Source of the DNA: Aurantimonas coralicida_A
GTDB taxonomy: Bacteria; Pseudomonadota; Alphaproteobacteria; Rhizobiales; Rhizobiaceae
Length of the DNA stretch: 64,000 nucleotides
Assembly: GCF_036016755.1 (NCBI RefSeq)
Contig: NZ_JAYXIH010000019.1
Location: forward strand, 1 to 64,000
Direction of reading: 5' to 3'
Within the stretch, counting starts at the first letter, position 1, and every line of letters starts with the position of its first letter. This document shows positions 54,452-64,000 of this stretch, piece after piece. The position numbers were made by a program, and so were the translations under genes. Under the pieces are notes generated by a model. It worked only from the letters and a program-made list of their open reading frames with translations, had not been told where the DNA came from and made no database searches.

Positions 54452-55213
54452 TCAACTCTTCAATCGGTAACCGGTACGAAAGATCCAGCCGATGACCGCC
54501 AGGCTAACAACGAGAAACGCCAGTGTCATGGTCAGGCTGACGCCGATCGAGACGTCCGACGTGCCGTAGAATGCCCAGCGAAAGCCGCTGATCAGATAGA
54601 CGACGGGATTGACGAGGCTGACGTCCTGCCAGAACTCCGGCAGCATCTTGATCGAATAGAAACTGCCGCCGAGAAAGGCGAGCGGCGTCACGATCAACAG
54701 CGGCACGATCTGCAACTTCTCGAAACCGTCCGCCCAGATACCGATGATGAAGCCGAACAGCGAGAAGGTGATCGCCGTCAGAACCAGAAAGACGATCATC
54801 CAGACCGGGTGCTCGATCCTGAGATCGACGAACAGCGCGGCCGTCGCCAGGATGATCAACCCGAGAATCACCGATTTCGTCGCCGCGGCGCCGACATAGC
54901 CGAGCACGATCTCGAAGGCGGAAATCGGCGCCGACAGGATCTCGTAGATCGTGCCGACGAATTTCGGGAAGTAGATGCCGAAGGCCGCGTTGGTCAGGCT
55001 CTGGGTCAACAGCGACAGCATGATCAGGCCGGGCACGATGAAGGCGCCGTAGGAGATGCCATCGATCTCGGTGATACGCGAGCCAATCGCCGCGCCGAAC
55101 ACGACGAAATAGAGCGAGGTCGAAATCACCGGCGAGATCACGCTCTGCATGACGGTGCGCCAGGTGCGGGCCATCTCGAACACGTAGATCGCGCGCACGG
55201 CCTGAAAATTCAT
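54452..55213 (-). CDS. ABC-2 type transporter permease
   Basis: The 253-residue protein has about six hydrophobic helices and the ABC-2 signature FLGGSFYSIKMLPEFWQDVS then LVNPVVYLISGFRWAF. It pairs with the ATP-binding gene upstream, with which it overlaps by four bases. The architecture matches the YadG/YadH-type exporter, whose substrate is not established. The C-terminal helix ends in RTGYRLKS. Confidence 0.88.
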   Translation of the reverse strand: MNFQAVRAIYVFEMARTWRTVMQSVISPVISTSLYFVVFGAAIGSRITEIDGISYGAFIVPGLIMLSLLTQSLTNAAFGIYFPKFVGTIYEILSAPISAFEIVLGYVGAAATKSVILGLIILATAALFVDLRIEHPVWMIVFLVLTAITFSLFGFIIGIWADGFEKLQIVPLLIVTPLAFLGGSFYSIKMLPEFWQDVSLVNPVVYLISGFRWAFYGTSDVSIGVSLTMTLAFLVVSLAVIGWIFRTGYRLKS

Positions 55214-56136
55214 GCCCGCTCCTTCACCAGATTCACGAAAATCTCCTCCAGCGTCGACTGCTTGGTCGACAGATCCCGGAACCGTAGGCCCGCGTCGGAC
55301 AGCTTGGCCATCAACGTCGCGATCCCGGTCCGCTCGGCGTGGGTGTCGTAGGTGTAGGTGAGGCTTTCGCCGTCGGGCGCCAGGCTGAGATTATAGCCAG
55401 CCAGCGTCTCCGGCAGACGCTCCAGCGGCTCCTGCAATTGCAGCGTCAGCTCCTTGTGGCCGAGCTTGCGCATCAGTTCGGCTTTTCCCTCGACGAGGAT
55501 CAGCTCGCCCTTGGAGATAACGCCGACGCGGTCGGCCATCTCCTCGGCTTCCTCGATGTAGTGGGTGGTCAGGATGATAGTGACGCCCGAATCGCGCAAG
55601 CGGCGGACGACGTTCCACATGTCGCGCCGCAGCGACACGTCGACGCCAGCGGTCGGCTCGTCGAGGAACAGCAGCTCCGGCTCGTGCGATAGCGCCTTGG
55701 CGATCAGAAGGCGTCGCTTCATGCCGCCCGACAGCGTCATGACCTTGGCGTCCTTCTTGTCCCACAGGGACAGATCGCGCAGCACCGACTCGATATGCGC
55801 CGGATCGCGCCGTTTGCCGAACAGGCCCCGTGAAAAGGACACCGTGTCCCAGACCGTCTCGAAGGCGTCGGTAGTGAGTTCCTGCGGCACCAGGCCGATC
55901 ATCGACCGCGCGGCGCGATAATCCTTGCCGATGTCGTGACCGGCGACGCTGATGGCGCCTTCGGACAGGTTGGTGATGCCGCAGATGATCGATATGAGGG
56001 TGGTCTTGCCGGCCCCGTTCGGGCCGAGCAGCGCAAAGATCTCACCCTTGTCGATCGTCAGATCGATGTTCTTCAGCGCCTGAAATCCGCCCTCATAGGT
56101 CTTCGAGACGTTCCGGACAGACAGGATCGGGGACAT
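55210..56136 (-). CDS. ABC transporter ATP-binding protein
   Basis: The 308-residue nucleotide-binding subunit has Walker A in GPNGAGKTTLIS, the signature MTLSGGMKRRLLIAKAL, Walker B LLFLDEPTAG and the H-loop TTHYIEEAEEM. ATG 56136 is chosen because MSPILSVRNVSKTYEGGF is the normal start; a longer frame is not conserved. After the ATPase core, about 85 residues hold a C-terminal domain common in drug and lipid exporters. It is the partner of the ABC-2 permease. Confidence 0.93.
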   Translation of the reverse strand: MSPILSVRNVSKTYEGGFQALKNIDLTIDKGEIFALLGPNGAGKTTLISIICGITNLSEGAISVAGHDIGKDYRAARSMIGLVPQELTTDAFETVWDTVSFSRGLFGKRRDPAHIESVLRDLSLWDKKDAKVMTLSGGMKRRLLIAKALSHEPELLFLDEPTAGVDVSLRRDMWNVVRRLRDSGVTIILTTHYIEEAEEMADRVGVISKGELILVEGKAELMRKLGHKELTLQLQEPLERLPETLAGYNLSLAPDGESLTYTYDTHAERTGIATLMAKLSDAGLRFRDLSTKQSTLEEIFVNLVKERA

Positions 56137-56423
56137 GGAAGGCCTTGGGAAACCGGGCTGGCAGGGCGCCTGCGCCGCAAGACGCGGCACCGACGGGCTC
56201 GACATCATGTGTCGAGATAGCCCTTTCGTCGAACTTGGCCAGAGGTGAGCAGTGTCGCAGGGCACGCGCAGCCGTCCGCCGGTTCACGTGCTCCGCTACG
56301 ACGGAGCCCAGTTACGGGACGATCGGCAGACGGTCAGCCCCAAGACTGGACGCGTCACGCGGCGGCGATGCCGCAGGCGGCATGCGGCCGGTCGTGTCCG
56401 GCCGAATCCCGACAGGACTTGGC

Positions 56424-56582
56424 TCAGAAGCCGTAGCCGCGCGGCTGGAAACGACCCTGGTCGACTTCGCGCATGCGACGCTCCAGATCGGCCATCGAGA
56501 TGGACTGGTCGAGATAGGCGCGAACGCGCTCCTGCTCGGGATTGCGGCGGAATGCGCTGCGGATCTTGTCGGTGATGTTCAT
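56424..56582 (-). CDS. DUF3563 family small protein
   Basis: This 52-residue product starts at ATG 56582 with GGAAAGGAG about seven bases upstream. It reads MNITDKIRSAFRRNPEQERV then RAYLDQSISMADLERRMREV and ends DQGRFQPRGYGF. The YL-x-S-x-x-DLE-RRMRE-D pattern is the DUF3563 signature I recall from Rhizobiales. Function is unknown. It lies 287 bases downstream of the YkvA-side gap and before the ABC genes. Confidence 0.75.
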   Translation of the reverse strand: MNITDKIRSAFRRNPEQERVRAYLDQSISMADLERRMREVDQGRFQPRGYGF

Positions 56583-56666
56583 GGCATTCTCCTTTCCTGT
56601 TCAAGATGATCATTCTTGTGCAATGCAGCAATGGGCTGCCGTGCAACGCTGCCATGTCCTGCAGGC

Positions 56667-56698
56667 AGAGCGACGGTAAGGAAGAGCGACGGTAAGGA
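56667..56698. repeat. Perfect 2x16-bp tandem repeat
   Basis: AGAGCGACGGTAAGGA at 56667-56682 is repeated exactly at 56683-56698, upstream of the DUF3563 gene. It may arise from slippage. Function not known. Confidence 0.9.
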
Positions 56699-56744
56699 TC
56701 TGTTAAGGATCAATGCATCGGCCGCAGCGGATGCCTTCGGGCGC

Positions 56745-57137
56745 TCAGCCAGTCTTCGCAGGCCACAGCCAGACTGCGACCGCCGCCAATCCGGCAAGCC
56801 ACAGCGCGACGACAACCGCTGCCGCGGCGCGGCTGACGGGGCGGCCCGCCCGCGCCTCGGCCGCGATCCTGAACTCGGCCATCAGCGCTGGTGGCACCAG
56901 CCGAATGGTCAGCAAAATGCCGAGCGGCACAATCAGGAGATCGTCGAGATAGCCCAACACCGGAATGAAATCGGGAATGAAATAGATCGGAGATAAGGCA
57001 TAGGCGGCGACCGAGGCGGCCAGCAGTTTCGCCAGCAGCGGCGTCCTACGATCGCGCGCGGCGATCCACAGCGCAACGACGTCACGCTTCAGGTCGCGCG
57101 CCCAAGCCTTCACGCCGGACCAGAGGGGTTTGCTCAT
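56745..57137 (-). CDS. YkvA/DUF1232 family membrane protein
   Basis: The 130-residue protein has the family core KLLAASVAAYALSPIYFIPD then FIPVLGYLDDLLIVPLGILL, plus a C-terminal transmembrane helix (AAAAVVVALWLAGLAAVAVW). DUF1232 proteins are inner-membrane proteins of unknown role. Its start follows the gap that holds the parS-like site. Confidence 0.88.
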   Translation of the reverse strand: MSKPLWSGVKAWARDLKRDVVALWIAARDRRTPLLAKLLAASVAAYALSPIYFIPDFIPVLGYLDDLLIVPLGILLTIRLVPPALMAEFRIAAEARAGRPVSRAAAAVVVALWLAGLAAVAVWLWPAKTG

Positions 57138-57191
57138 GTTCCGCCCCGCAAGACTACTATCAGGAGAGGGACGACCCGCCCGCGCCGCCTT

Positions 57192-57207
57192 TGTTTCACG
57201 TGAATCG
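57192..57207. promoter_or_regulatory. parS-like palindrome
   Basis: TGTTTCACGTGAATCG matches the consensus parS site TGTTTCACGTGAAACA at 13 of 16 positions, including the complete core GTTTCACGTGAA. ParB binding to such sites organises the chromosome origin region. It lies between the YkvA and Gre-factor genes, about 3 kb from gyrB. The last three bases do not fit and the site may be a weak one. Confidence 0.5.
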
Positions 57208-57247
57208 TTGCCGCGTCCGCCGCGCTTTATGCGATCGCGGCCTCAGC

Positions 57248-57718
57248 CTAATCCGCCATAATCTCGACGATCTCGGCATCGCTGGCGCCCGCCTTGACGA
57301 CGTCGCCGAGCTCTTTTCCCATCAGGCTCTTGGCCAGCGGCGATATATAGGAGAGGAGGCCCTCGGCCGGGTCAGCCTCGTCGATTCCGACGATCTGGAA
57401 CAGCTGCCTGCGACCATCGTCCCTCTCGATCGCCACGCGGCTTCCGAAGTGAACCGTCGCCACCGAGGCTGGCGGGACGACGATTTCGGCGGTCGCGTGG
57501 CGTGCCTGCCAGTAGCGAAGATCGCGGTTGATCGTGGCCATGGCGAGCTTGTCGCCGGCCGCGCGCGCCTCGTCCAATTGCTTTTCCAGCGCCGCGATCT
57601 CAGTGTCGATCAGTTTTAGGCCGCGCGTAGTGACCAGGTTCGGGTCCGAGCCCAGTTCACGGTCCGGCAGGACCTCGACCTGATCCTCATTGGGTTCCTT
57701 GACGAAGGCGACACTCAT
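57248..57718 (-). CDS. GreA/GreB-family transcription factor
   Basis: Gre factors stimulate RNA cleavage by stalled RNA polymerase. The 156-residue protein has an N-terminal coiled coil (VTTRGLKLIDTEIAALEKQL then DEARAAGDKLAM) and a C-terminal FKBP-like domain with ISPLAKSLMGKELGDVV, typical of the family. The first 30 residues are atypical, and the acidic tip residues that give GreA its function are not clearly in the usual place, so it may be a Rnk/GreA-like variant. Start ATG 57718. Confidence 0.85.
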   Translation of the reverse strand: MSVAFVKEPNEDQVEVLPDRELGSDPNLVTTRGLKLIDTEIAALEKQLDEARAAGDKLAMATINRDLRYWQARHATAEIVVPPASVATVHFGSRVAIERDDGRRQLFQIVGIDEADPAEGLLSYISPLAKSLMGKELGDVVKAGASDAEIVEIMAD

Positions 57719-57835
57719 CGATCCATATCCTCGCGTTTCCAGAGATATGTAGGACTTATCGCGTGTTTTCCCACCATGACGGACTTGGCGGACAGTCCGA
57801 CGCCACCCATGGTCGAGCGTCCGGCCCGCGACGAC

Positions 57836-60271
<2,436 letters not shown>

Positions 60272-60454
60272 GCTGTTCCTTGGGTTCGGGCGGGGCGGAG
60301 GGCCGCGACGAATCGCCGTTCGCTCCCGACCTATATAAAGTGTCGGCTGTCGCGATCCAAGCCGGCCGGGAAAGCCCTGTGGGCCACGCTACGCTCGACG
60401 TCGATCATCCGCCAACCCATATCCCGTACGACACCATAAAGGACCGCCGGCTTC

Positions 60455-61831
60455 ATGGATACGCAAATGGATAGGCCCGTCCGACCGTTTCGCCCGCCGG
60501 CGCCGATTCCGCACGCCGAACCCCTCGGTTTCGCGAGCTTCCTGAAGACGGCGTCTCGCAATCCGATCGAGATCTGGGGAACGCGCGCTTTCAAGGAGCC
60601 CTACATCCGCGGCACATGGCTGGGCGTGCCCAACATCGTCGTCAACGATCCGAAGGGCGTGCGCCATTGCCTGGTCGAGAACGCCGCCAATTACGTCATG
60701 CAGCCACTGCGCCAGCGCATTCTGCGCCCGCTGCTGCGCGACGGGTTGCTGACGGCGGAGGGCGCGCTGTGGCGGCGCACCCGCAAGGCCATCGCGCCGG
60801 TGTTCACGCCAAGGAACATCGCCGGCTTCACCGAGACGATGCAGGCGCGCTCAGAGGTCTTCGCCGAGCGGCTGGCCGGCCGGGTGGGCGAGACGGTCGA
60901 CGGCAGCCACGAGATGACGCTGCTCACCTTCGATATCCTGCAGGCGACCCTGTTTACCGACGACATCGCCGGCGACGGCGAGACCTTCGCCACATCCACC
61001 CAGGCGTTTCTCGGCTCGATGGGCCGGGTCGACCCGCTCGACCTGCTGGGCGCGCCCGCCTTTCTGCCGCGCTTGCGCCGCCTCAGGGGTCGGCGGTCCA
61101 TGACGTATTTCCGCAGCTTGATCGCGGCGACGATCGAAGGCCGCCGCGCCCAGATCAAGCGTGATCCGGCCGGCGCACCGAACGACCTTCTGTCGCTTCT
61201 GATCAAGGCCGACGGCCTGTCGGCGGACGAGATCGAGGACAATATCATCACCTTCATCGGCGCCGGCCACGAAACGACGGCGCGCTCGCTCACCTGGACG
61301 CTGTACCTGCTCAGCCAGGCGCCAGCCGAGCGGGCGGCGGTCGAAGCCGAGTTGGACAGCGTGCTGCCGACGCTGTCGCATCCGAGCGAATGGGTCGACC
61401 GCCTGGTCCACACACGGGCCGTGTTCGAGGAGGCGCTGCGGCTTTACCCGCCGGCCCCCTCGTTGAACCGGACCGCGCTGGCGCCGGACCGCGTCGGCGA
61501 CGTCGAGATCCCGGCCGGGGCAACGGTTCTCGTCATGCCGTGGCTGATCCACCGCCACGAAATGCTCTGGGACCGGCCCGACCATTTCATTCCGAGTCGT
61601 TTTCTGCCCGGCAACCGCGAGACGATCGACCGCTATCAATACTTGCCCTTCGGCGTCGGACCGCGTGTTTGCATCGGGGCGAGCTTCGCGCTGCAGGAAG
61701 GCGTCATCGCGCTCGCCGCGCTGCTCAAACATCTGCGGTTCGACTACGCTGGAAGCAGCCCGCCGGAGGTGGTTCAACGAATTACGGTGCAGCCGCTCGG
61801 CGGCCTGCCGCTGCGCGTCGCCAGGCGATAG
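60455..61831 (+). CDS. Cytochrome P450
   Basis: The 458-residue protein has the I-helix FIGAGHETTARSLTWTLYLL, the K-helix EEALRLYPPAPS and the haem loop YLPFGVGPRVCIGASFALQE, with the axial Cys near residue 406. It is soluble and of the bacterial class that uses a ferredoxin and reductase, neither of which is adjacent. Subfamily and substrate are unknown. It is divergent from gyrB with 183 bases between. Confidence 0.93.
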   Translation: MDTQMDRPVRPFRPPAPIPHAEPLGFASFLKTASRNPIEIWGTRAFKEPYIRGTWLGVPNIVVNDPKGVRHCLVENAANYVMQPLRQRILRPLLRDGLLTAEGALWRRTRKAIAPVFTPRNIAGFTETMQARSEVFAERLAGRVGETVDGSHEMTLLTFDILQATLFTDDIAGDGETFATSTQAFLGSMGRVDPLDLLGAPAFLPRLRRLRGRRSMTYFRSLIAATIEGRRAQIKRDPAGAPNDLLSLLIKADGLSADEIEDNIITFIGAGHETTARSLTWTLYLLSQAPAERAAVEAELDSVLPTLSHPSEWVDRLVHTRAVFEEALRLYPPAPSLNRTALAPDRVGDVEIPAGATVLVMPWLIHRHEMLWDRPDHFIPSRFLPGNRETIDRYQYLPFGVGPRVCIGASFALQEGVIALAALLKHLRFDYAGSSPPEVVQRITVQPLGGLPLRVARR

Positions 61832-62171
61832 CAAGGAGGCCGGTCCCGCCGGTTCGCCACTCTCGACCTGTCTGCCACGGTCGCATTCGAACGGTGGCTC
61901 TTGCACTTGGACGCGTCAGAGGTCATAATCCTACTTCGGGTATTTGCAGACCCGGAGTCTGGCTGACGTTCCGCCACCGAAAAATCGGCGGTTTGCCTGG
62001 TTTTGCTGTGCAATGACCGGAGCGATGAGAACCAAACCTTTCGCCGAAACCGTGTGAAATTCCGAATCTCCGGCCGCAGCGTGTTGCTGTGTCCATACAA
62101 CCATAGAAGTCTATCGCGTCGCGCGAAACTTCCAGCAGAGCCCAGACAGGGCAGCGACGAAAGGTTTATCC
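61832..62171. other. 340-base gap, mostly the cspA leader
   Basis: It contains the 3' flank of the P450 gene and, from about 61990, a leader before cspA. Cold-shock genes usually have long structured 5' leaders, but I could not identify a conserved cold-box or a hairpin with confidence. No other gene or RNA was recognised. Confidence 0.4.
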
Positions 62172-62384
62172 ATGAGCCAGACCGGCACCGTCAAGTTCTT
62201 CAACGAAGCCAAGGGTTTCGGATTCGTTACGCCGGACGGCGGCGCGAAGGACGTTTTTCTTCACGTCTCCGCGCTTGAGCGCGCAGGCATCTCCTCGCTC
62301 AACGAGGGCGACAAGATCAGCTTCGACACCGAGCCCGACACCCGCGGCAAGGGTCCGAAGGCGATCAACGTCCAGCGCGCCTAA
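62172..62384 (+). CDS. cspA: Cold-shock protein (CspA family)
   Basis: The 70-residue OB-fold protein binds single-stranded nucleic acid and acts as an RNA chaperone. RNP1 is KGFGFVTPDGG and RNP2 is DVFLHVSALERAG, in the order of CspA. Start ATG 62172 follows CGACGAAAGG. A hairpin 13 bases after the stop probably ends the transcript. The 5' region is about 180 bases without a gene. Confidence 0.95.
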   Translation: MSQTGTVKFFNEAKGFGFVTPDGGAKDVFLHVSALERAGISSLNEGDKISFDTEPDTRGKGPKAINVQRA

Positions 62385-62396
62385 CACGTTAAGGTA

Positions 62397-62424
62397 CGAC
62401 CGGCGGGGTCCGCTCCGCCGGTCG
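62397..62424 (+). terminator. Hairpin downstream of cspA
   Basis: CGACCGGCGG at 62397-62406 pairs perfectly with CCGCCGGTCG at 62415-62424, leaving an eight-base loop. No T tract follows directly; a short T run lies farther on. It is probably the cspA transcript end, though a Rho-independent mechanism is uncertain. Confidence 0.6.
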
Positions 62425-62486
62425 CACTGACCGAAACTTTATTTCGGGTCGCTCCGCGTCTCGGTGCCAAGTGATCGAAAGTCGAG

Positions 62487-62744
62487 ATGATGGAGAATTC
62501 CCGAAAGGCGCGCGAGCGCGCCGAAGCAGCGCTTTCGGGTCCGCCGGAACGACCGGCCAAGGGTTCCGCGGTCGGCATCATCGCCGCAGAATCGCTGGCG
62601 ACCCAGGAAAAGACGGCGCGGCTCAAGAAGCTCCGTATGGAGCGGGATGCCGCCGAGGCACCGAAGGTCGTCAAGGCGAAGACTACTAAGGCAAAGGCGA
62701 AGACGACTGCGTCGAAGCCACGCGCAAAGAAATCCGCCGGCTGA
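62487..62744 (+). CDS. Small basic protein with Lys/Ala-rich tail
   Basis: The 85-residue product has a helical N-terminus (MMENSRKARERAEAALSGPP), a middle KTARLKKLRMERDAAEAPK and a histone-H1-like tail (KAKTTKAKAKTTASKPRAKK). Such tails bind nucleic acid. The family is not recognised. It lies between cspA and rpsU on the same strand. Confidence 0.55.
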   Translation: MMENSRKARERAEAALSGPPERPAKGSAVGIIAAESLATQEKTARLKKLRMERDAAEAPKVVKAKTTKAKAKTTASKPRAKKSAG

Positions 62745-62837
62745 CTGATCGTCGCCGGCCATGTGGCGGTCCCGCCCTCTCCCATTGCGAGGAGAAGCGG
62801 CGCGAGGCCCTTAATAACCGATCAGTGAGGAGTCGTT

Positions 62838-63164
62838 TTGAAAGTCGACGTCAGAGACAACAATGTCGATCAGGCCCTTCGGGCTCTGAAGAAGAAATTG
62901 CAGCGCGAAGGCGTCTTCCGTGAAATGAAGGCGCGCCGCGCCTATGAGAAGCCGTCCGAGCGACGCGCACGTCAAAAGCAGGAGGCCATTCGCCGCTCCC
63001 GCAAGCTTGCCCGCAAGCAGGCGCAGCGCGAAGGTCTCGTTCCCGGTCCGAAGCGCAAGCCGCCCCGCGCCGGCGCAGCGCGTCCAGGTGCCGCAGGGTC
63101 CGGCGGCGCGAGCACGGGCTATTCCGGTGGCGACGCCCCGCGGCCATACAACACGGCCGGCTGA
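62838..63164 (+). CDS. rpsU: 30S ribosomal protein S21, UUG start
   Basis: S21 contributes to initiation on the 30S subunit. From TTG 62838, with GAGGAG seven bases upstream, the product begins MKVDVRDNNVDQALRALKKK and continues LQREGVFREMKARRAYEKPS, the S21 signature. The core covers about 70 residues. The remaining 40 residues (KRKPPRAGAARPGAAGSGGA) are a Pro/Ala/Gly-rich extension seen in Rhizobiales. No ATG gives this N-terminus, so TTG is the start. Confidence 0.93.
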   Translation: MKVDVRDNNVDQALRALKKKLQREGVFREMKARRAYEKPSERRARQKQEAIRRSRKLARKQAQREGLVPGPKRKPPRAGAARPGAAGSGGASTGYSGGDAPRPYNTAG

Positions 63165-63190
63165 CCAGTCTCTTTTTTGGTTTGTCTATT

Positions 63191-63227
63191 CGATTGCCCG
63201 GTGGCCGCAAGGCTGACCGGGCAATCG
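63191..63227. terminator. Bidirectional terminator between rpsU and cysK
   Basis: CGATTGCCCGG at 63191-63201 pairs with CCGGGCAATCG at 63217-63227. The loop carries an inner GCC-GCAA-GGC hairpin, so the whole forms a long stem with a stable tetraloop. TTTT lies just after on the plus strand (63230-63234), and an A/T-rich tract lies before it, so it can serve both convergent genes. Confidence 0.8.
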
Positions 63228-63275
63228 CATTTTGAACGGTTGCATCGACGCCGTGGTCCGGCCACGCGTCACTGC

Positions 63276-64000
63276 CTACTCCTCGTCACCCAGCCCTTCG
63301 AACAGCGCCGTCGACAGGTACCGCTCGGCGAAGGACGGGATGATCACGACGATGTTCTTGCCCGCCATCTCATCGCGCCGGCCGACACGGATCGCGGCCG
63401 CGAGCGCCGCGCCGGATGAAATTCCCACCGGAACGCCTTCCAGCCGGGCGACCAGACGCGCCAGCTCAAAGGATTCCTCGTTCGAGACCTGGACGACCTC
63501 GTCATAGACCTCGCGATCGAGGATTGCCGGCGCGAAACCGGCGCCGATCCCCTGGATCTTGTGCGGACCGGGAGCGCCACCCGACAAAATCGGCGATGCC
63601 TCCGGCTCCACGGCGATGACCTTGAGGCCGGGCTTCTTCTGCTTCAGCGCCTGGCCGGCGCCGGTGATCGTGCCGCCGGTGCCGATGCCGGCCACCAGCA
63701 CGTCGACCTCGCCCTTGGTATCGTTCCAGATTTCCTCGGCGGTGGTGACGCGGTGTATTTCCGGGTTGGCCGGGTTCTCGAATTGCTGGGGCATCACAGC
63801 GTCCGGGATCTCGGCGACGAGTTCCTCGGCCTTGGCGATCGCGCCCTTCATCCCCTTGGCGCCCTCGGTCAGCACCAGGTCCGCGCCAAGCAGCCGCAAC
63901 ATCTTGCGCCGTTCGACCGACATCGTCTCGGGCATGGTCAAGATCAACCGATAGCCCTTGGCGGCCGCCGCGAAGGCGAGCGCGATACCGGTGTTACCCG
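63276..64000 (-). CDS. cysK: Cysteine synthase A (partial)
   Basis: O-acetylserine sulfhydrylase makes cysteine from O-acetylserine and sulfide with PLP. The visible 241 residues run from the window edge and start at the NTGIALAFAAAAKGYRLILT region of the substrate loop, then MPETMSVERRKML, the PLP phosphate-binding GIGTGGTITGAG and the C-terminal SSGAALAAAI. The N-terminal part with the Schiff-base Lys lies beyond 64000. Its 3' end, the gene's stop, is at 63276. It is convergent with rpsU. Confidence 0.93.
   Translation of the reverse strand, partial: GNTGIALAFAAAAKGYRLILTMPETMSVERRKMLRLLGADLVLTEGAKGMKGAIAKAEELVAEIPDAVMPQQFENPANPEIHRVTTAEEIWNDTKGEVDVLVAGIGTGGTITGAGQALKQKKPGLKVIAVEPEASPILSGGAPGPHKIQGIGAGFAPAILDREVYDEVVQVSNEESFELARLVARLEGVPVGISSGAALAAAIRVGRRDEMAGKNIVVIIPSFAERYLSTALFEGLGDEE

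Overview
This is a high-GC chromosomal window from an alphaproteobacterium, most likely in the Rhizobiales/Hyphomicrobiales. The evidence is a three-gene N-acetylglutaminylglutamine amide (NAGGN) osmolyte operon, an MbfA-type ferritin/VIT iron exporter with an Irr-like box, a perfect CtrA-type box, a BTLCP transglutaminase-like protease, the infA-maf-yacG cluster and a DUF3563 mini-protein. I saw no rRNA, tRNA, CRISPR array or prophage.

Layout. 0-2.3 kb is an accessory edge: the end of an IS3-family element, a membrane gene cut at the IS border, a sugar aminotransferase (WecE type) and a coding remnant, suggesting a decaying surface-polysaccharide locus. 2.3-7.6 kb is the NAGGN operon plus a small membrane protein. 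7.6-12.4 kb holds an alpha/beta-hydrolase/OsmC fusion, queF, a ribB-type gene with a degenerate second domain, a CoA-transferase fragment and pobA. 12.4-14.2 kb is a strikingly AT-rich two-gene cassette (secreted protein plus four-helix membrane protein), unlike everything around it. 14.4-25 kb is core metabolism: cysG, an Lrp regulator divergent from ald, trhO, two membrane proteins, a YifB/ComM ATPase and pheT. 25.4-30.7 kb carries pheS-pheT and infC-rpmI-rplT, but both normally compact clusters are interrupted: a BrnT/BrnA toxin-antitoxin pair, a GFA protein and a membrane protein lie between pheS and pheT, and an opposite-strand LuxR-like protein without its HTH lies between infC and rpmI. 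infC begins with AUU. 31-35.3 kb has a hydrolase, BTLCP protease, mbfA, yacG, maf and infA. 35.5-43.4 kb has murA, an acidic Ser-Asp-rich secreted protein with a lipoprotein, and the branched-chain 2-oxoacid dehydrogenase operon (E1a, E1b, E2, E3) with a REP/BIME-like element inside it. 43.4-46.3 kb has an ECF sigma/anti-sigma pair and betB. 46.5-49.3 kb is an accessory stretch with a tiny hydrophobic ORF, a chimeric PRC-barrel protein, DUF427 and a SelW-like protein. 49.4-53.4 kb has a potassium channel with a zinc-ribbon tail and an arsenic operon whose LMW-phosphatase-type reductase has lost its catalytic cysteine. 53-64 kb has gnd, an ABC-2 exporter, DUF3563, YkvA, a Gre factor, gyrB, a P450, cspA, a basic small protein, rpsU and the end of cysK. 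A parS-like palindrome sits near gyrB.

Together the window shows an organism equipped for osmotic stress (NAGGN, BetB, OsmC), arsenic, iron export and branched-chain and aromatic catabolism. The points most worth following up are the AT-rich cassette, the Cys-to-Tyr arsenate-reductase-like protein, the PRC chimera and the two broken ribosomal/tRNA-synthetase operons.
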